A stretch of 64,000 bases of DNA from Periconia sp. R9002 (Eukaryota; Ascomycota; Dothideomycetes; Pleosporales; Periconiaceae), in assembly GCA_023627715.1 (NCBI GenBank), contig JAMAHW010000037.1, forward strand, positions 248,001 to 312,000, read 5' to 3'. Positions 12,632 to 23,106 of this stretch are shown piece by piece (the stretch's first letter is position 1; each line of letters starts with the position of its first letter). The notes beneath the pieces were generated by a model, which ran no database searches, was not told the origin of the DNA, and worked only from the letters and a program-made list of their open reading frames with translations. Both the position numbers and the translations under genes were made by a program.

Positions 12632-14095
12632 TTATAGTGCGATGAGGCCGAGGATGGCAATGACAATGGCTAGAGCGGACCCTCCGACCTTTCCGAGGCC
12701 GGGCTCCACGGCGACACCAACTGATTGGCTCTGAGCGGGTTTAAGGCCCTGGGAGAAATCACCACCGGAGGTACCGCCGCTGCTGCCGCCGCTACCACTT
12801 CCGGATTGGCCGTTGTTGCCGCCTGAGCCACTGTTTGCAGCTGCTGTTGGTGCCTCTTGTCTTGCACCACCGCCGATGATGCCACCGGGAACTTGGAGAA
12901 CAGTGTTTGTTGATTGAGACGCTGATTGAGTTTTGGAAGCTTCACCGGGGTTTTCGCCTGAACCTTCGAGCGAACCGAGAATGACGAAATCGTTGCTGAG
13001 CTCGATCGTGTTGTTGGTAGCAGCTTTGTCCGTATACTTGTAACTCTTGGTGCCAGACTTCTTGGTACCATCCGGGGGGTCGTAGCAGTCCACCTTGACA
13101 CTTTTGATACCGGCGGCGTAGTAGCCGCCAGACAGCATGTACTTGGAGTGCCAGTCGATTTCGCCACCAGCCCAGTCGATGGTGCCCTTTGCGTTTCCTT
13201 TCTTTCCGGCGGGCCACAAGGAAATCATGATACGAGAAGGGGTCTGAGGGTAGGCAAAGTGGCCAGCCGTGGCGTTCCAAGTCTCACTCTTCTTCACAGT
13301 GCGGACTCCTTTGCCGTCCACTTCCCATGTGAGTTCCTCGGGCTTCCAATCGATGCAGTAATCATGCCATTGGGTCGAGTCTTGCACGGTAAGGTTCTTC
13401 GTTTTGGTATCTGCAACACCGAGTTAGCCTGATGGGAAAAGAACGCGATAAGACGACTTACAGTCAGTTACACCCTGTGAGTAATAGTTGGATTGCACCG
13501 TGGAAATGTCGGTACCAATCCATTCGAAATCGATTTCGTCCTTGACATCGGACATCATGATGAAGGCGGTGACGACACCCTGACCTTGACTGGAGGTCAT
13601 TCTGGCGCAAATCTTGCCGTACCACACGTAGAAGGTGGAAGCGAGCAGCGTTCCGCTCGAGTCTTCGTACATGGAAAGAAGCAGGTTCTCATCTTTGTAC
13701 GTGAGGGGCTTTCCTGTTGATTGCCAGTTGATCTTGGAGTTGTCACCGAGGTATTTTCCGATATCCTGGATATCGTCGAGAGAGTTCATCTTGTATTCGC
13801 CGGCCTTGCACATGGGGTTGGGAACACAAGACTTGATGGAGTGGGACATGGTGATGTCGCAACCACCGAGGCAGAAGGCGCCGATTCCGCAGTCGCCGTA
13901 CACTGGGTCAGTTAGCGAGAGGCCCTTTCTTTTTCGTAGCTAGCATTCAAGAAAAAAAATGGTAGACGTACGGCCACAGCATGGTGACTCTGCCGGGCAA
14001 GGCTTGTCCCTGGTGCCTTTTGCGTTATTTTGCGCGAGAGCGGAGCCGGCAATGGCGGCCACGGCAAGGGCCGTCGTGAAAGCTCGTCCGACCAT
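12632..14095 (-). CDS. Crh-family GH16 chitin-glucan transglycosylase, GPI-anchored
   Basis: Three exons (14095-13972, 13902-13462, 13410-12632) give 447 residues with phases intact. A signal peptide (residues 1-21, ending GSALA) is followed by a CBM18-type chitin-binding segment (PCCGLYGDCGIGAFCLGGC, which spans the first splice junction). The GH16 catalytic motif is DEIDFEW at residues 163-169, with E164 as nucleophile and E168 as acid/base by family knowledge. The C-terminal third is a Ser/Gly/Thr-rich stalk ending in a hydrophobic tail (ALAIVIAILGLIAL), a GPI-anchor signal. Crh/Utr2 enzymes join chitin to beta-1,6- and beta-1,3-glucan at the outer face of the plasma membrane and in the wall. 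The second intron uses GTAAGT and the joined reading GVTDYTKTKN fits the family. Confidence 0.93.
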
Positions 14096-15770
14096 GATTG
14101 CAGCCGATATGCAGGCGAGCGATGTTGTGTAAGGATGCTAGAAGTGCGATGCAGCTGTCAGACCGGAACAGGCAGACTACGCTTCGGTCGTATGTTTGGC
14201 GCAGAAGGAGGGTCCCGAGGTACTGGATGATGCGGAGCTGGTAGGCGCGAGCGATCCCCTGAGACTGCTGACGAGAAGGGGCGATTTGGATGTGTCGATG
14301 GATGGAGAAGCGAGTGTGGAGCGGGAGAGAATATTAAAGAGTATTATAAACAGTATAGGTAAAGAAAAAGCGGGAGGAGCGAGAGGATAGCACACGGCGA
14401 ACGAGTGCGCGCGATGTGAGGGAGAAGAGAAAAGGTGGAGAGGAGGCGGAGTAAGTGAGAGGAGACGGGACGGGATGGGTAGGGGCTCAGGGAGTGGAGT
14501 GAGGAACAGGGCAGACAGGGTATACAGCAACAGTTAGCGAGTGATGGGATGGATGAATGTCAAGTCCGCTAGAGCCGTTTCCGGATGGCCGCTTTGCCGG
14601 ATTCGACGTGGTGAGCACCGAGCAGGACTGGGCTGGGCTGGTGGATGTGTGGTTGACGTGCATCAGCCGCCGGGCCCGTCCAGTACTGCGTCCCTTATTT
14701 CCACAATGTGCGGAGTGACATATGCATCTGGTACCTTCTAGTGGTCTCTGTTTGTGTGTGCATTTTGGTGGAGAAATGGAAGATTTCCGCCACGATTCAA
14801 TCCTCAGCAATCGAAAGCATAGTGACAGCTCAGCTTCCGATCGCAATATTGATCGATACACACGGATTCATGGGCAGGAGCCTGCGCTAGCTGCTTCCGG
14901 CTACCACAAACATACAGGTTATTAATATCCGTACCCCATTCCATACGCTTCCACTAGTTAGTTACGTTATCCACGTGTTTGCAGAACACTTGTGTGCACC
15001 AGAGTTCAGACGGTACAACGTTGTTTATCCCAAGCGCGTGTTTTGAACGGGGCTCAAGCCCTGCATAATAATTCAGTAGTACCGGACATCCGACATGCAC
15101 CCTCTCGTGCGTCACTACTTGGCCCCTTCCGCTGACTGATCTCTGAACTCTATTGAGCGTCTCAGCTCGTCTTATTGTGGTCCAATTAGCGTTCGCCCCA
15201 CCCGACCCCACAGGTCACGCGCTCCGGTACTCTATATGTATGCATAAAATACAGTGCTGACATAACACATTCCACGCTAGAAGTTTGCGGACATCAGCTC
15301 GCTGCCATCACCACGTCCCACGTCCGTCTTCATCCATCCATCCATCCATCCATTCCAATACGCACGCTTGCATGTATGTTTGCGTGCGCTACCATACATT
15401 GACTCAATGCGGTCGCAGATCATGGACAAGTATGCGCACAACTGCACTACTCCGATCGCGTTGCCCGTCACGTCCGTACGGCTTCACACTCAACCTTGCT
15501 GTGAACATGCGCAGCACCACCACATATTCAATTATTTTTGCTATGTGTCTGTCGGCCCATTGATTCCTACAGACGTGGAGAGTAAGAGGTAACTACTAAC
15601 GTGGCTGTCATGTCAATGGAAGTATGGCGTCCAGTCACACCGCGCCCACATATACAGACAATCTGTGCAGCCTCCCTGTTTATATATTGTTATTCCCGAC
15701 AACTAAACATTAGTTCCGCCGCCATCACTGCGACGACGATAGTATTGATTCCACCCAAACCGCGACCTTC
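14096..15770. other. Divergent intergenic region between Crh and Cys-rich gene
   Basis: About 1.7 kb. Pyrimidine-rich on the minus strand for some 450 bases before the Crh start, as expected of its leader. A CATC tetranucleotide repeat (about six units) lies at 15330-15354. No other gene is seen. Confidence 0.5.
15330..15354. repeat. CATC microsatellite
   Basis: About six tandem copies of CATC in intergenic DNA. Confidence 0.8.
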
Positions 15771-16205
15771 ATGACCTCGCACTTCCCACACCGTGCCTAC
15801 AAACCCTCTCCTTTCCACTTTTCCGACCTTTTCCACAACCATGTCTCTCCTTCCCACACTCCCCGAGCCAGTGCAGCGCACACGCCACCCATACCAATCG
15901 TCCTCAAATGGCGCTGCTGTCGTCCAGCCTGTTTATCCTCCGACCTAGACCCCATGACCAACACCACGCACACTGTCGAGCACTTTGTCTGCGTCTTCGA
16001 GCCAGCGAAACTAAGGTGTAGCTGGCGTCAGGGGTATTGGGGGGAGGTGTGTAATAGGTGCGGGCACAACGCTTGTGGGGACTGTGTGTTTTTGGAGGCT
16101 AGGGGGAGTATGTGTGCGTGGTGGGGGGAAGAACCAAAAGAGGGTGACAGAGGTAAGGGAGTGTGGGGACGAATTGGATTGTGGGATGATGGCAGGAGAG
16201 GATAA
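15771..16205 (+). CDS. Hypothetical small Cys-rich (probable zinc-binding) protein
   Basis: One exon of 144 residues. The middle carries cysteine pairs (WRCCRPACLS) and then CNRCGHNACGDC at about residues 93-104, a C-x2-C-G-H-x2-C-x2-C pattern. Small Pezizomycotina proteins with a WxCC...C..CGH..C..C arrangement are common, and zinc binding is inferred from that pattern. The N-terminal 45 residues are rich in His, Pro and Ser, and a small intron or a downstream start cannot be excluded. No signal peptide. Function is unknown. The flanking non-coding DNA gives no help. Confidence 0.5.
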   Translation: MTSHFPHRAYKPSPFHFSDLFHNHVSPSHTPRASAAHTPPIPIVLKWRCCRPACLSSDLDPMTNTTHTVEHFVCVFEPAKLRCSWRQGYWGEVCNRCGHNACGDCVFLEARGSMCAWWGEEPKEGDRGKGVWGRIGLWDDGRRG

Positions 16206-16810
16206 AACTTCGAGATTTGGAAAAGGAAGATTGGGGAGAGGGTAAAGTGACTACGGTGAGACGGCAGACCTGTCACTTGCAATGTTAAGGTGAGCTTACG
16301 TGCTGTACATATACCGCATTTAGTATATCTCATCAGACAGTTTACTCCACTGTAGCAAACAACTCCTGATGTCAAGCAACACTCGCTATCCAATGAAAAG
16401 ACCACCAGACTTGTTGTTTCACGAGCTCCACACTGCCCTGTTGATGAATGTACGCAAGCCAAGCTCGCTAAGTTCAAAGCGGTAGGTAGCTGTAAACTTA
16501 ATATACTCTTTACAGTAGGTGATATGTATCCACCCGCTGGACGTTCTCCACTGAAGCATGATCTACACAGTCAATGTACGCTGAGGCGAGTAAAAAACCA
16601 CCTTGGCTCCCTGATGCTTATCCAGCATGACGAGACCGACTTTCCTAATTTGCAAGACATCCGTCCGCGATATACATGCATTAAGTACCTGGGTATATAA
16701 CAAGCAGATCTATCGCAACCACATGGATCGTTCGCCTCTGCTCTCGCTCTCGTCTCTCGTTTGAAGACTGGTTTTCCTAGAGGTAATCGTTACACACCGT
16801 CGTAAACACC
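16206..16810. other. Promoter region of the aminopeptidase gene
   Basis: About 600 bases without a gene. It includes a TATA-like site and a CT-rich tract (16735-16765) just ahead of the aminopeptidase ATG. Confidence 0.5.
16694..16700 (+). promoter_or_regulatory. TATA-like box (TATATAA)
   Basis: TATATAA lies 110 bases before the aminopeptidase ATG, followed by a CT-rich tract. The spacing suits a fungal core promoter with a short leader. Confidence 0.5.
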
Positions 16811-18172
16811 ATGAAGGCCTCCATTCTTGTCACGGCGCTCACTGCGTCTTCGGTCGCTGGGTTGACGGTGCCTAAACGCGATGGACAACCGGAGCTTCTG
16901 ACTATCCAGCTGTCGCCCACGGAAATCAAGCAGGTCACAGAGGAAGAGAAGTTTGCGTTGAAAGCTGTTAGTGAATCAATCCATCACTTCCTCCAGAAAC
17001 ATCCCAAACCACAACAAATATATACCCAAACCAAACCATGAAAAGAAAAGAACAACCCCAACTAACCACCCACAACAATTCTAGAAAGGCATCAACCTCA
17101 TGGACATAACCGGCCTCTCCCAACCGCCACCCAACAAACTCCTCCCATCCTCCAACCTCGCCGCAGCAGCAGCCGTAACCTTCCCCTCCGGACCCACGCA
17201 CCAATCAATCACGACGCCCCTCCTCCCCCTCCTCAACAAAACCAACCTCCTAAACACCCTAACCCCCTTCACCATCTTCCAAAACCGCTTCTACAAATCC
17301 CCCACCGGCGCCCAATCCTCCGCCTGGCTCCTCTCCACCATCTCCAACGTCATCGCCGCGTCGGGCAACGACACAAAAGCCTCCGCCCGGGCCTTCAACC
17401 ACACCGCCTTCCCGCAATCCAGCATCATCGCCACGATCCCGGGCCGCACAAACCGCACCATCGTCCTCGGCGCGCACCAAGACTCCGTGAACTGGGACGG
17501 CCGCGACCAGCTCACCAACCGCGCGCCCGGCGCCGACGACAATGGCTCCGGGTCCGTCACGATTCTCGAGGCTATGCGCGTCCTCCTCACCAACGACGAC
17601 ATCCGAACCGGCAACGCCCCGAACACGATCGAGTTCCATTGGTATGCGGCGGAGGAGGGCGGGCTGCTGGGGAGCAAGGACGTGTGGCAGGCATATAAAG
17701 CCGCAGGGAAAGACGCGAAGGCGCTGTTGCAGCAGGACATGACTGGTTACAGTCAAGGGAACACTGATGCAGGGTTACCTGACACTATGGGGTTAATCGT
17801 CGATTACGTCGATACCCCCTTGACGAACTTTATCAAAACCGTTATCGATGAGGTAAACCACCTCCCCCCTCCCTACCCCTTTCCCCCTCCCCCCCCCCAA
17901 ACAAACCAAAAACCTTGTTAACACAGAGGAAACAGTACTGCGCCATCAGCTACGTCGAAACCGAATGCGGCTACGCGTGCAGCGACCACGCGTCGGCATC
18001 AGCGGCCGGGTACGCCAGCAGCTTCGTCTTCGAGTCGGACTTCAACGTGTCGAACCCTAGGATCCACACCGCCGACGATGCGATTGGGTTGTTGGATTTT
18101 GATCACATGATTGAGCATGCGAAGTTGACGACGGGGTTTGCGGTCGAGTTGGCGTTTACGGAGACGTTTTAG
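16811..18172 (+). CDS. Secreted M28 leucine aminopeptidase
   Basis: Three exons (16811-16966, 17085-17852, 17936-18172) give 386 residues, the usual length for fungal M28E aminopeptidases. The signal peptide is [20 protein letters not shown] site at residues 22-23 could mark propeptide processing. Two-zinc ligands and catalytic residues are all visible: H183 (GAHQDSVN), D203 (GADDNGSG), E242/E243 (AAEEGGLLG), D270 (QQDMTGY) and the C-terminal CSDHAS histidine. The enzyme removes N-terminal hydrophobic residues from peptides outside the cell. The second intron has two in-phase acceptors 9 nt apart (17926 and 17935); I chose the later one because the joined [13 protein letters not shown] fits the family better. 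Several Asn-x-Thr/Ser sites are present. Confidence 0.93.
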
Positions 18173-19051
18173 GGGGGGTGAGGGACGGAGGAGGGGGGAA
18201 GGGGGGAAAGGGGGTAGATGGATGGAAGGTTTTGTGTGGAATGAATTACGCGAGTATGTTTGAGCAGTCAGAGCAAAGCAAAACTTCTGAAAATAGAATC
18301 TTGGATCTGTATCTTCAAATTTTTATCTCTGTGCACGCACGTCCCTGGTCGAGGACGTCTTTATGATTTTCCTAGGTACTGTGTTAATACCCACCGCCAG
18401 TAATTCAATCCTCTACGATGATGATCCATATCACATATATTTTCCATATCCACATCTTCACAGTCACGTCACCTCGCATCAAATACATCACATGCACTTC
18501 AGCAGAACACACACAAATCCTTGGTTGCGCAACCATTTTTTCTAATCTACTATTTGCTAATCTCACTTTGTCTGGAGTCACTGAAGCACTTCATTGTGTG
18601 GATGATTTGACGAAATACATTTATAGTGTTTTCACGGTTTGTTTGTTATATCTCTCACTGACGACCACAGCCCCATACAGTCGCAACCTGTATGAGGGTG
18701 TTACAACATCTTCGTCAGAATTTGGTGTCCAATTTAGTTTCAGCTTTCCTGTTCCCCCCTTTTTTTTCTCTCCTTTTGCGCGTTTTGCCGCCGCGCGTGG
18801 TGTCGCCCCTTTTTTCGGCCGGAAACTCTTTCCGCAGCACACCATACATGTAGGCAGTATATGGGGGCCCCAGAAAAAGCGTTCCGGCCTATCCTTCCGT
18901 CCCTGTGCGTTGCGTTTGGTTGTTCAGTCTTTTTTTTTTTTTTGTGGTTTTTTTACCCAAGTGAGATCTGATCACTGGAACTGATCAAAACTCACCCACC
19001 CGCCCTTTTTTTTTCGTGTGCTTTCGATCAAAGTTAGCCAAAATCCCTGCG

Positions 19052-19071
19052 CCCCCCCCCCCCCCCCCCCC
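19052..19071. repeat. Poly-C run (20 nt)
   Basis: Uninterrupted C homopolymer; true length is uncertain in most sequencing methods. Confidence 0.9.
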
Positions 19072-19442
19072 TACAGAGGCAACTGCATGAGGGTTTCTCG
19101 AGGTTATGTTAGCCAGCCCACTTGATCGACTTGCCGTCGTCGTTTTCCTTCGCTTTGTTCGTCGTTGGTTTCGCCTGTGAGGTGTGGTTGAGAGGTTTGG
19201 TGTGGTGTGGTTGTTCGTCCTTTTTTTTGTTTTCTCGTTTCCTTTTGGCTCTTATTTATCCGATCTTTTTCAAACCCTTTTTTTTTTGTACTGGGTAGGC
19301 AGCGTTTTTTTTTTTTTGGTCCTTTTTGTTTTTATGTTGATTTCACTCTTTTTCCCGGTCCGAGTTGATAAAGCCCAGTGAAGGGTACCCGGACCAGGAA
19401 AAAAAAAAGTATAGTGGTTTCAATTTCTCGTTCATTTCTCTC

Positions 19443-19466
19443 CTTTGCTACCGGCAAGTAGCAAAG
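19443..19466. repeat. Hairpin beside the N gap
   Basis: CTTTGCTAC and GTAGCAAAG pair perfectly over 9 bp around a 6-nt loop (CGGCAA). It ends 23 bases before the N gap. Confidence 0.65.
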
Positions 19467-19489
19467 CAACATTTTGGTAGGTCGGGGTG

Positions 19490-19499
19490 NNNNNNNNNN
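19490..19499. other. Assembly gap (10 N)
   Basis: Ten undetermined bases. Ten may be a placeholder length rather than the real gap size. Confidence 0.99.
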
Positions 19500-19790
19500 C
19501 TGTATGAGGCCGGCACAAGCTCTTGCCAGTCCAAGGCCTTCCGACCACCTGGACAGAGTCCCTACCCTCTTCCACCCGTCCACATTTATTCAACGCACCC
19601 GCATTATCAATTTGGGTTTACGGGTGCACTGATATGTTCGACCATGATGATTTGGGGCGGGGACGGTGGTCTTGCGGTTCGGCCTGGTCCTAGACGAGCA
19701 ACGTGAGTTATATGGTAGCAAAAAAAGGTAAAGGAATACGTACCACCAGCAGTGTGTTTCCATTGAAGCTTGTGAGGGCATCCTCGAAAC

Positions 19791-19822
19791 GGACGGTATA
19801 GTAGGCCTATACCATACCGTCC
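19791..19822. repeat. Imperfect inverted repeat centred on TAGGCCTA
   Basis: A GGACGGTAT arm is matched by ATACCGTCC, with a near-palindromic centre TAGGCCTA and no real loop; one arm has two extra bases. No gene is adjacent. Confidence 0.6.
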
Positions 19823-20034
19823 GGGTCCGCCTCTGTTGCTGACTGCCCTGAAGATTCGAACAGGCGGTGGGTGGTGGGGGATATATGAGGGGATATATGA
19901 GGGGATGCGTGGTTGGTGTTAGTAAGCGCGCTAGGGTTGTCTGGGGGTAGTGCCCGATAAGCTCCCCCGCTTTGTTGGGGTTGGGATGGGAGGCGGTGAA
20001 AGTTTATTTTGGATACGGAATTTGTTTTTGGGAT

Positions 20035-20058
20035 GGGGGGGGGGGGGGGGGGGGGGGG
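20035..20058. repeat. Poly-G run (24 nt)
   Basis: Uninterrupted G homopolymer about 1 kb from the poly-C run and 0.5 kb from the N gap. Confidence 0.9.
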
Positions 20059-20346
20059 TTTGGATAGGCCATGGTTGGAATGGTGATTTTGTTATTCGTT
20101 TTGCAACAAAAGAAAAGCGTGATGGAGCACGAGACAGGTAACACGACGGATGGATGGACGGGTAGACTATTGGATGGTGATCTTTGGTATTCTTTCTCTC
20201 GAGAAAGGGAGAGATAGGTAGAAAAACGATTAGAAGGGGATTCCACGATTAGAACTTCACAAACTACGTCCTCCTACACCCCTCCTCCCCCAAACAAACA
20301 AAAAAAAAACAACCAACAATCCCATAACCCTCGTTTCCTCCCCACG

Positions 20347-22150
20347 CTACTTCGTATAAACCTTAACATACCTAACATGCTCCACCCCATCCGCATCCTC
20401 AAACCTCTCACTCACAATCTTATACCCGCCCAACCTCGGCCACACCTTCGTCCACGCCGTCCAATAAACGCCTCCAAGCAACAACACGCCCACACCCACA
20501 ATCGGGAAGACAAAGTAGGGATATCCCTCTGCGTTCCAATCGCCGTCGGGCGGGATGAAGGGCACGATGGCGAGGAAAGCGTTGGCGGCGAGGTATAGGA
20601 CCGAGATGGGGAGGTACGTGTGCCAGGGCGATGTCCAGCGCTCGCGTTTTGAGTATTGGAGGTAGATGAGGCCCGCGGCGACGAAGCCGTTGATCCAGGC
20701 GCCGGGGTAGGTGTAGAGGTCGGTTATGAAGTTGTAGGCGGGACCGGCGGGCGGCGCGACGAGGACTATGACGGTTATGAGCCAGTGGAGGAAGAGCTGT
20801 TGGAGGATGTTAGTTTGAGTGTTTTATGAGGGGGAAGGGGGAGGACGTACGGCGGTGGCAGGGGCGTTGAAAGGACGATTGCTCGCCCAGAACTTGGAGA
20901 AGGGAAGTAATCCCTCCTTCGCAAACTCCTGGTTAAGACGCGCATGCGCGAAGCTGACGGCAAGGACATTCCCCAAGTTGCTCAGCGCGACAAACGCAGG
21001 CAAGCTCCTAGCGGCCGCGCTGTCGCCGAACACGTTCTTGAAGAAGACGCCCGCGACGATGACTTCGCTGTTGGCGAGCTCGGACTTGGGGATGGCGGCG
21101 AAGTAGGCGACGTTGGCGAGGACGTAGAGGATGGTGACGCCGCCGATGGCGAGGGGTGCCGCGACTTTGAGGGTCCGCTGTGGGTTCTTGATCTCGCCCA
21201 AGACGTAGTTTGCGTTTTCCCATCCTTTGTAGGAATATACGATGCGGAGGAGAGCGGTGCAGTAGGCGTAGGCGCCGCCACCTCCATATCCATCACCGGT
21301 CTCAAGGCGGAACGCATTGTCGAAGTTATGCGGCTCGGGGATTTTAAGCCGACCGGCAAGTGCAGCGAAGCCAGAGAATACAATGAAGATAAGAATAACG
21401 ACCTTGAAAACACCAAGCACATTGAACAACCGAATCCCCCACTTAGGAAACGTAGAGTGGAGGAGCGTGGAAAAGGTCACGCAGGCGATAGCAATACCAC
21501 GAGCTTGCCAGCCATCAGGAGCCGTAGATCCGGATGCAAACAAGACGTAGCGACCAAACGCCAAACTGTTGCCAGACGAGAAGCCCAGGAGGAGCATCTG
21601 CGCTGCGAGCACGCATGTCGCGAGGTACTTTGGCTTGCGGTAGACGCGTTCGAGGTAGTTTTTTTCTCCGCCGGAACGAGGGATGGCGAGGCCGAATTCT
21701 AGGAAGACGGAGAGGCCGGCGAAGGTTAGGATGCCGCCTACATACATCTTGTAAGTATGAAATGTGCCATGGGAAGAGTTTGGGGTAATGTACCGATGAT
21801 CCAGAGGAAAAGACTCACGCCTACACTACCAGTCGCAGCGAAAATTCCGGATGGTGTTGAGAAAACTGTACATATACTCTTTAGCCATGTTTCTTTTCCA
21901 ATCTCCAAACTTCGTTTCAAGACTTTGATGGTGAAGAAGACAGCTTACTCCCAGTACCAATCATCTTGTTCAAAATAAGAAACACACTCCCCGTAACGCC
22001 CAATTTCCTCGAGTCGTCAAACGCATACGTATTCTCGACCTGCACACTGGCATTCCCATCGTCGTACGTAGGAGGTGGCGCTGCGTTGTCGCTCCCTTCT
22101 GCCCTAGCCGACTCGTCGACGTAGGCATCTTTCTTCACCGCAGACGCCAT
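20347..22150 (-). CDS. APC-superfamily amino-acid permease (Mup1-like, probable methionine transporter)
   Basis: Four exons (22150-21949, 21865-21794, 21737-20851, 20796-20347) give 536 residues. The first splice junction recreates the APC signature IGTGIFSTPSGIF, and the second gives WIIGGILTFAGLSVFLEFG, so the model is well constrained. About 12 hydrophobic segments can be counted, after a cytosolic N-terminal tail of some 50 residues rich in acidic and Pro residues. YKGWENANYVLGEIKNPQRT is the conserved loop of fungal LAT/Mup1-type transporters. Plasma-membrane uptake of an amino acid, methionine by closest resemblance, is inferred; the substrate is not proven by sequence. One intron is short (56 nt). 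A TATA-rich segment lies about 180 bases upstream. Confidence 0.9.
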
Positions 22151-23106
22151 GGTTGGTGGTTGGAACAAATCCCTTTACACCACACCAAATTCAATGTTAA
22201 GTTCGAACCTCGATCGACAAATAATTATATCGACCTTGCTCCCTAGTTGCAAAAGCAAAACAAAGACAGGGTCAGGGACAGAAACAGCCGCTGCTGCACG
22301 CAGTCGATCTCCCCCCATACGACCCGGCATATATACTTTATACAACACATTCATTATTGCGCCGCGAAGATGAGATTTGGCGTCATCGACTCGTTTGCGG
22401 CTGCGCAGTCTTGGAAGTTCATGTGCAGCGATACCTGAGAGGCTCAAGCCCTCCGCGCCCAGCGTCACATGCGGAAGGTGCCCAGCTCCAACGAGGTCTT
22501 GGTTCCAACGCGCGCAGAGCACGCGAAGCTTAGCCCGATGTCGTGATTAGGCGTGACTGTTTGTGTGTTTGCCTTTTTGCGATTGTTTGTTTGTTGGTTG
22601 CTGTAAAACGCCGCACAAATGTAGGTAATACGGTGGAGGCTCGTTGGTGGGACGGTTAATCCGCCTTCGTATCCCTGACCGTTTTTATGTCGGGAACGGG
22701 GCTAGGCTCGCTTGCCTTTATATGGCTTCAAAAGGTTTTGCCCTGCGTCCTTGTTGCCCTGCATCCTTGGGAGTCTAGAAACATCATGTTTGGGACCGAT
22801 CTTCTCATTCCGCGCAGTGTGGATGCCGTGTTTGCGGGATGAACGTAAGGAAGGGGGACGTGTGGGCTTCCTTGCACGCGAAACATCTGCTACTTGGTTA
22901 ATCGACCAAGGAGACCCGCTTGAAAGGAATTAGAGTTCTTCTTTGTTGTAGATTCTAGAAGCGACAGAGAAGTTTAGACTTTCAATATCAATCGAGGATA
23001 TTTTGGGGGCTAAAAAGCTTCGAGACAAACAGCTATTCCTCCCATTTTTGATAATCTTGAAATCTCAAAAATATGTACAGCCAGCCGTACTCTTCACAAG
23101 TCCACA
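22151..23106. other. Intergenic region between permease and GH43 genes
   Basis: About 950 bases: the permease promoter (TATA-like ATATATA at about 22330) and the 3' flank of the GH43 gene. No gene is seen. Confidence 0.45.

Larger units (their letters stand above)
18173..20346. other. Gene-free, low-complexity stretch with the assembly gap
   Basis: About 2.2 kb with no gene. It contains T-rich tracts (18920-19330), a 20-nt C run, a 9-bp hairpin next to a 10-N gap, an inverted repeat and a 24-nt G run. Homopolymers and N bases make the sequence quality here doubtful. Confidence 0.55.

Noticed and set aside
14177..14530. 117-codon Leu/Pro/Ser-rich frame upstream of the Crh gene
   Set aside because: It reads from the CT-rich leader of the Crh gene; the Leu/Pro/Ser composition follows from that base bias.
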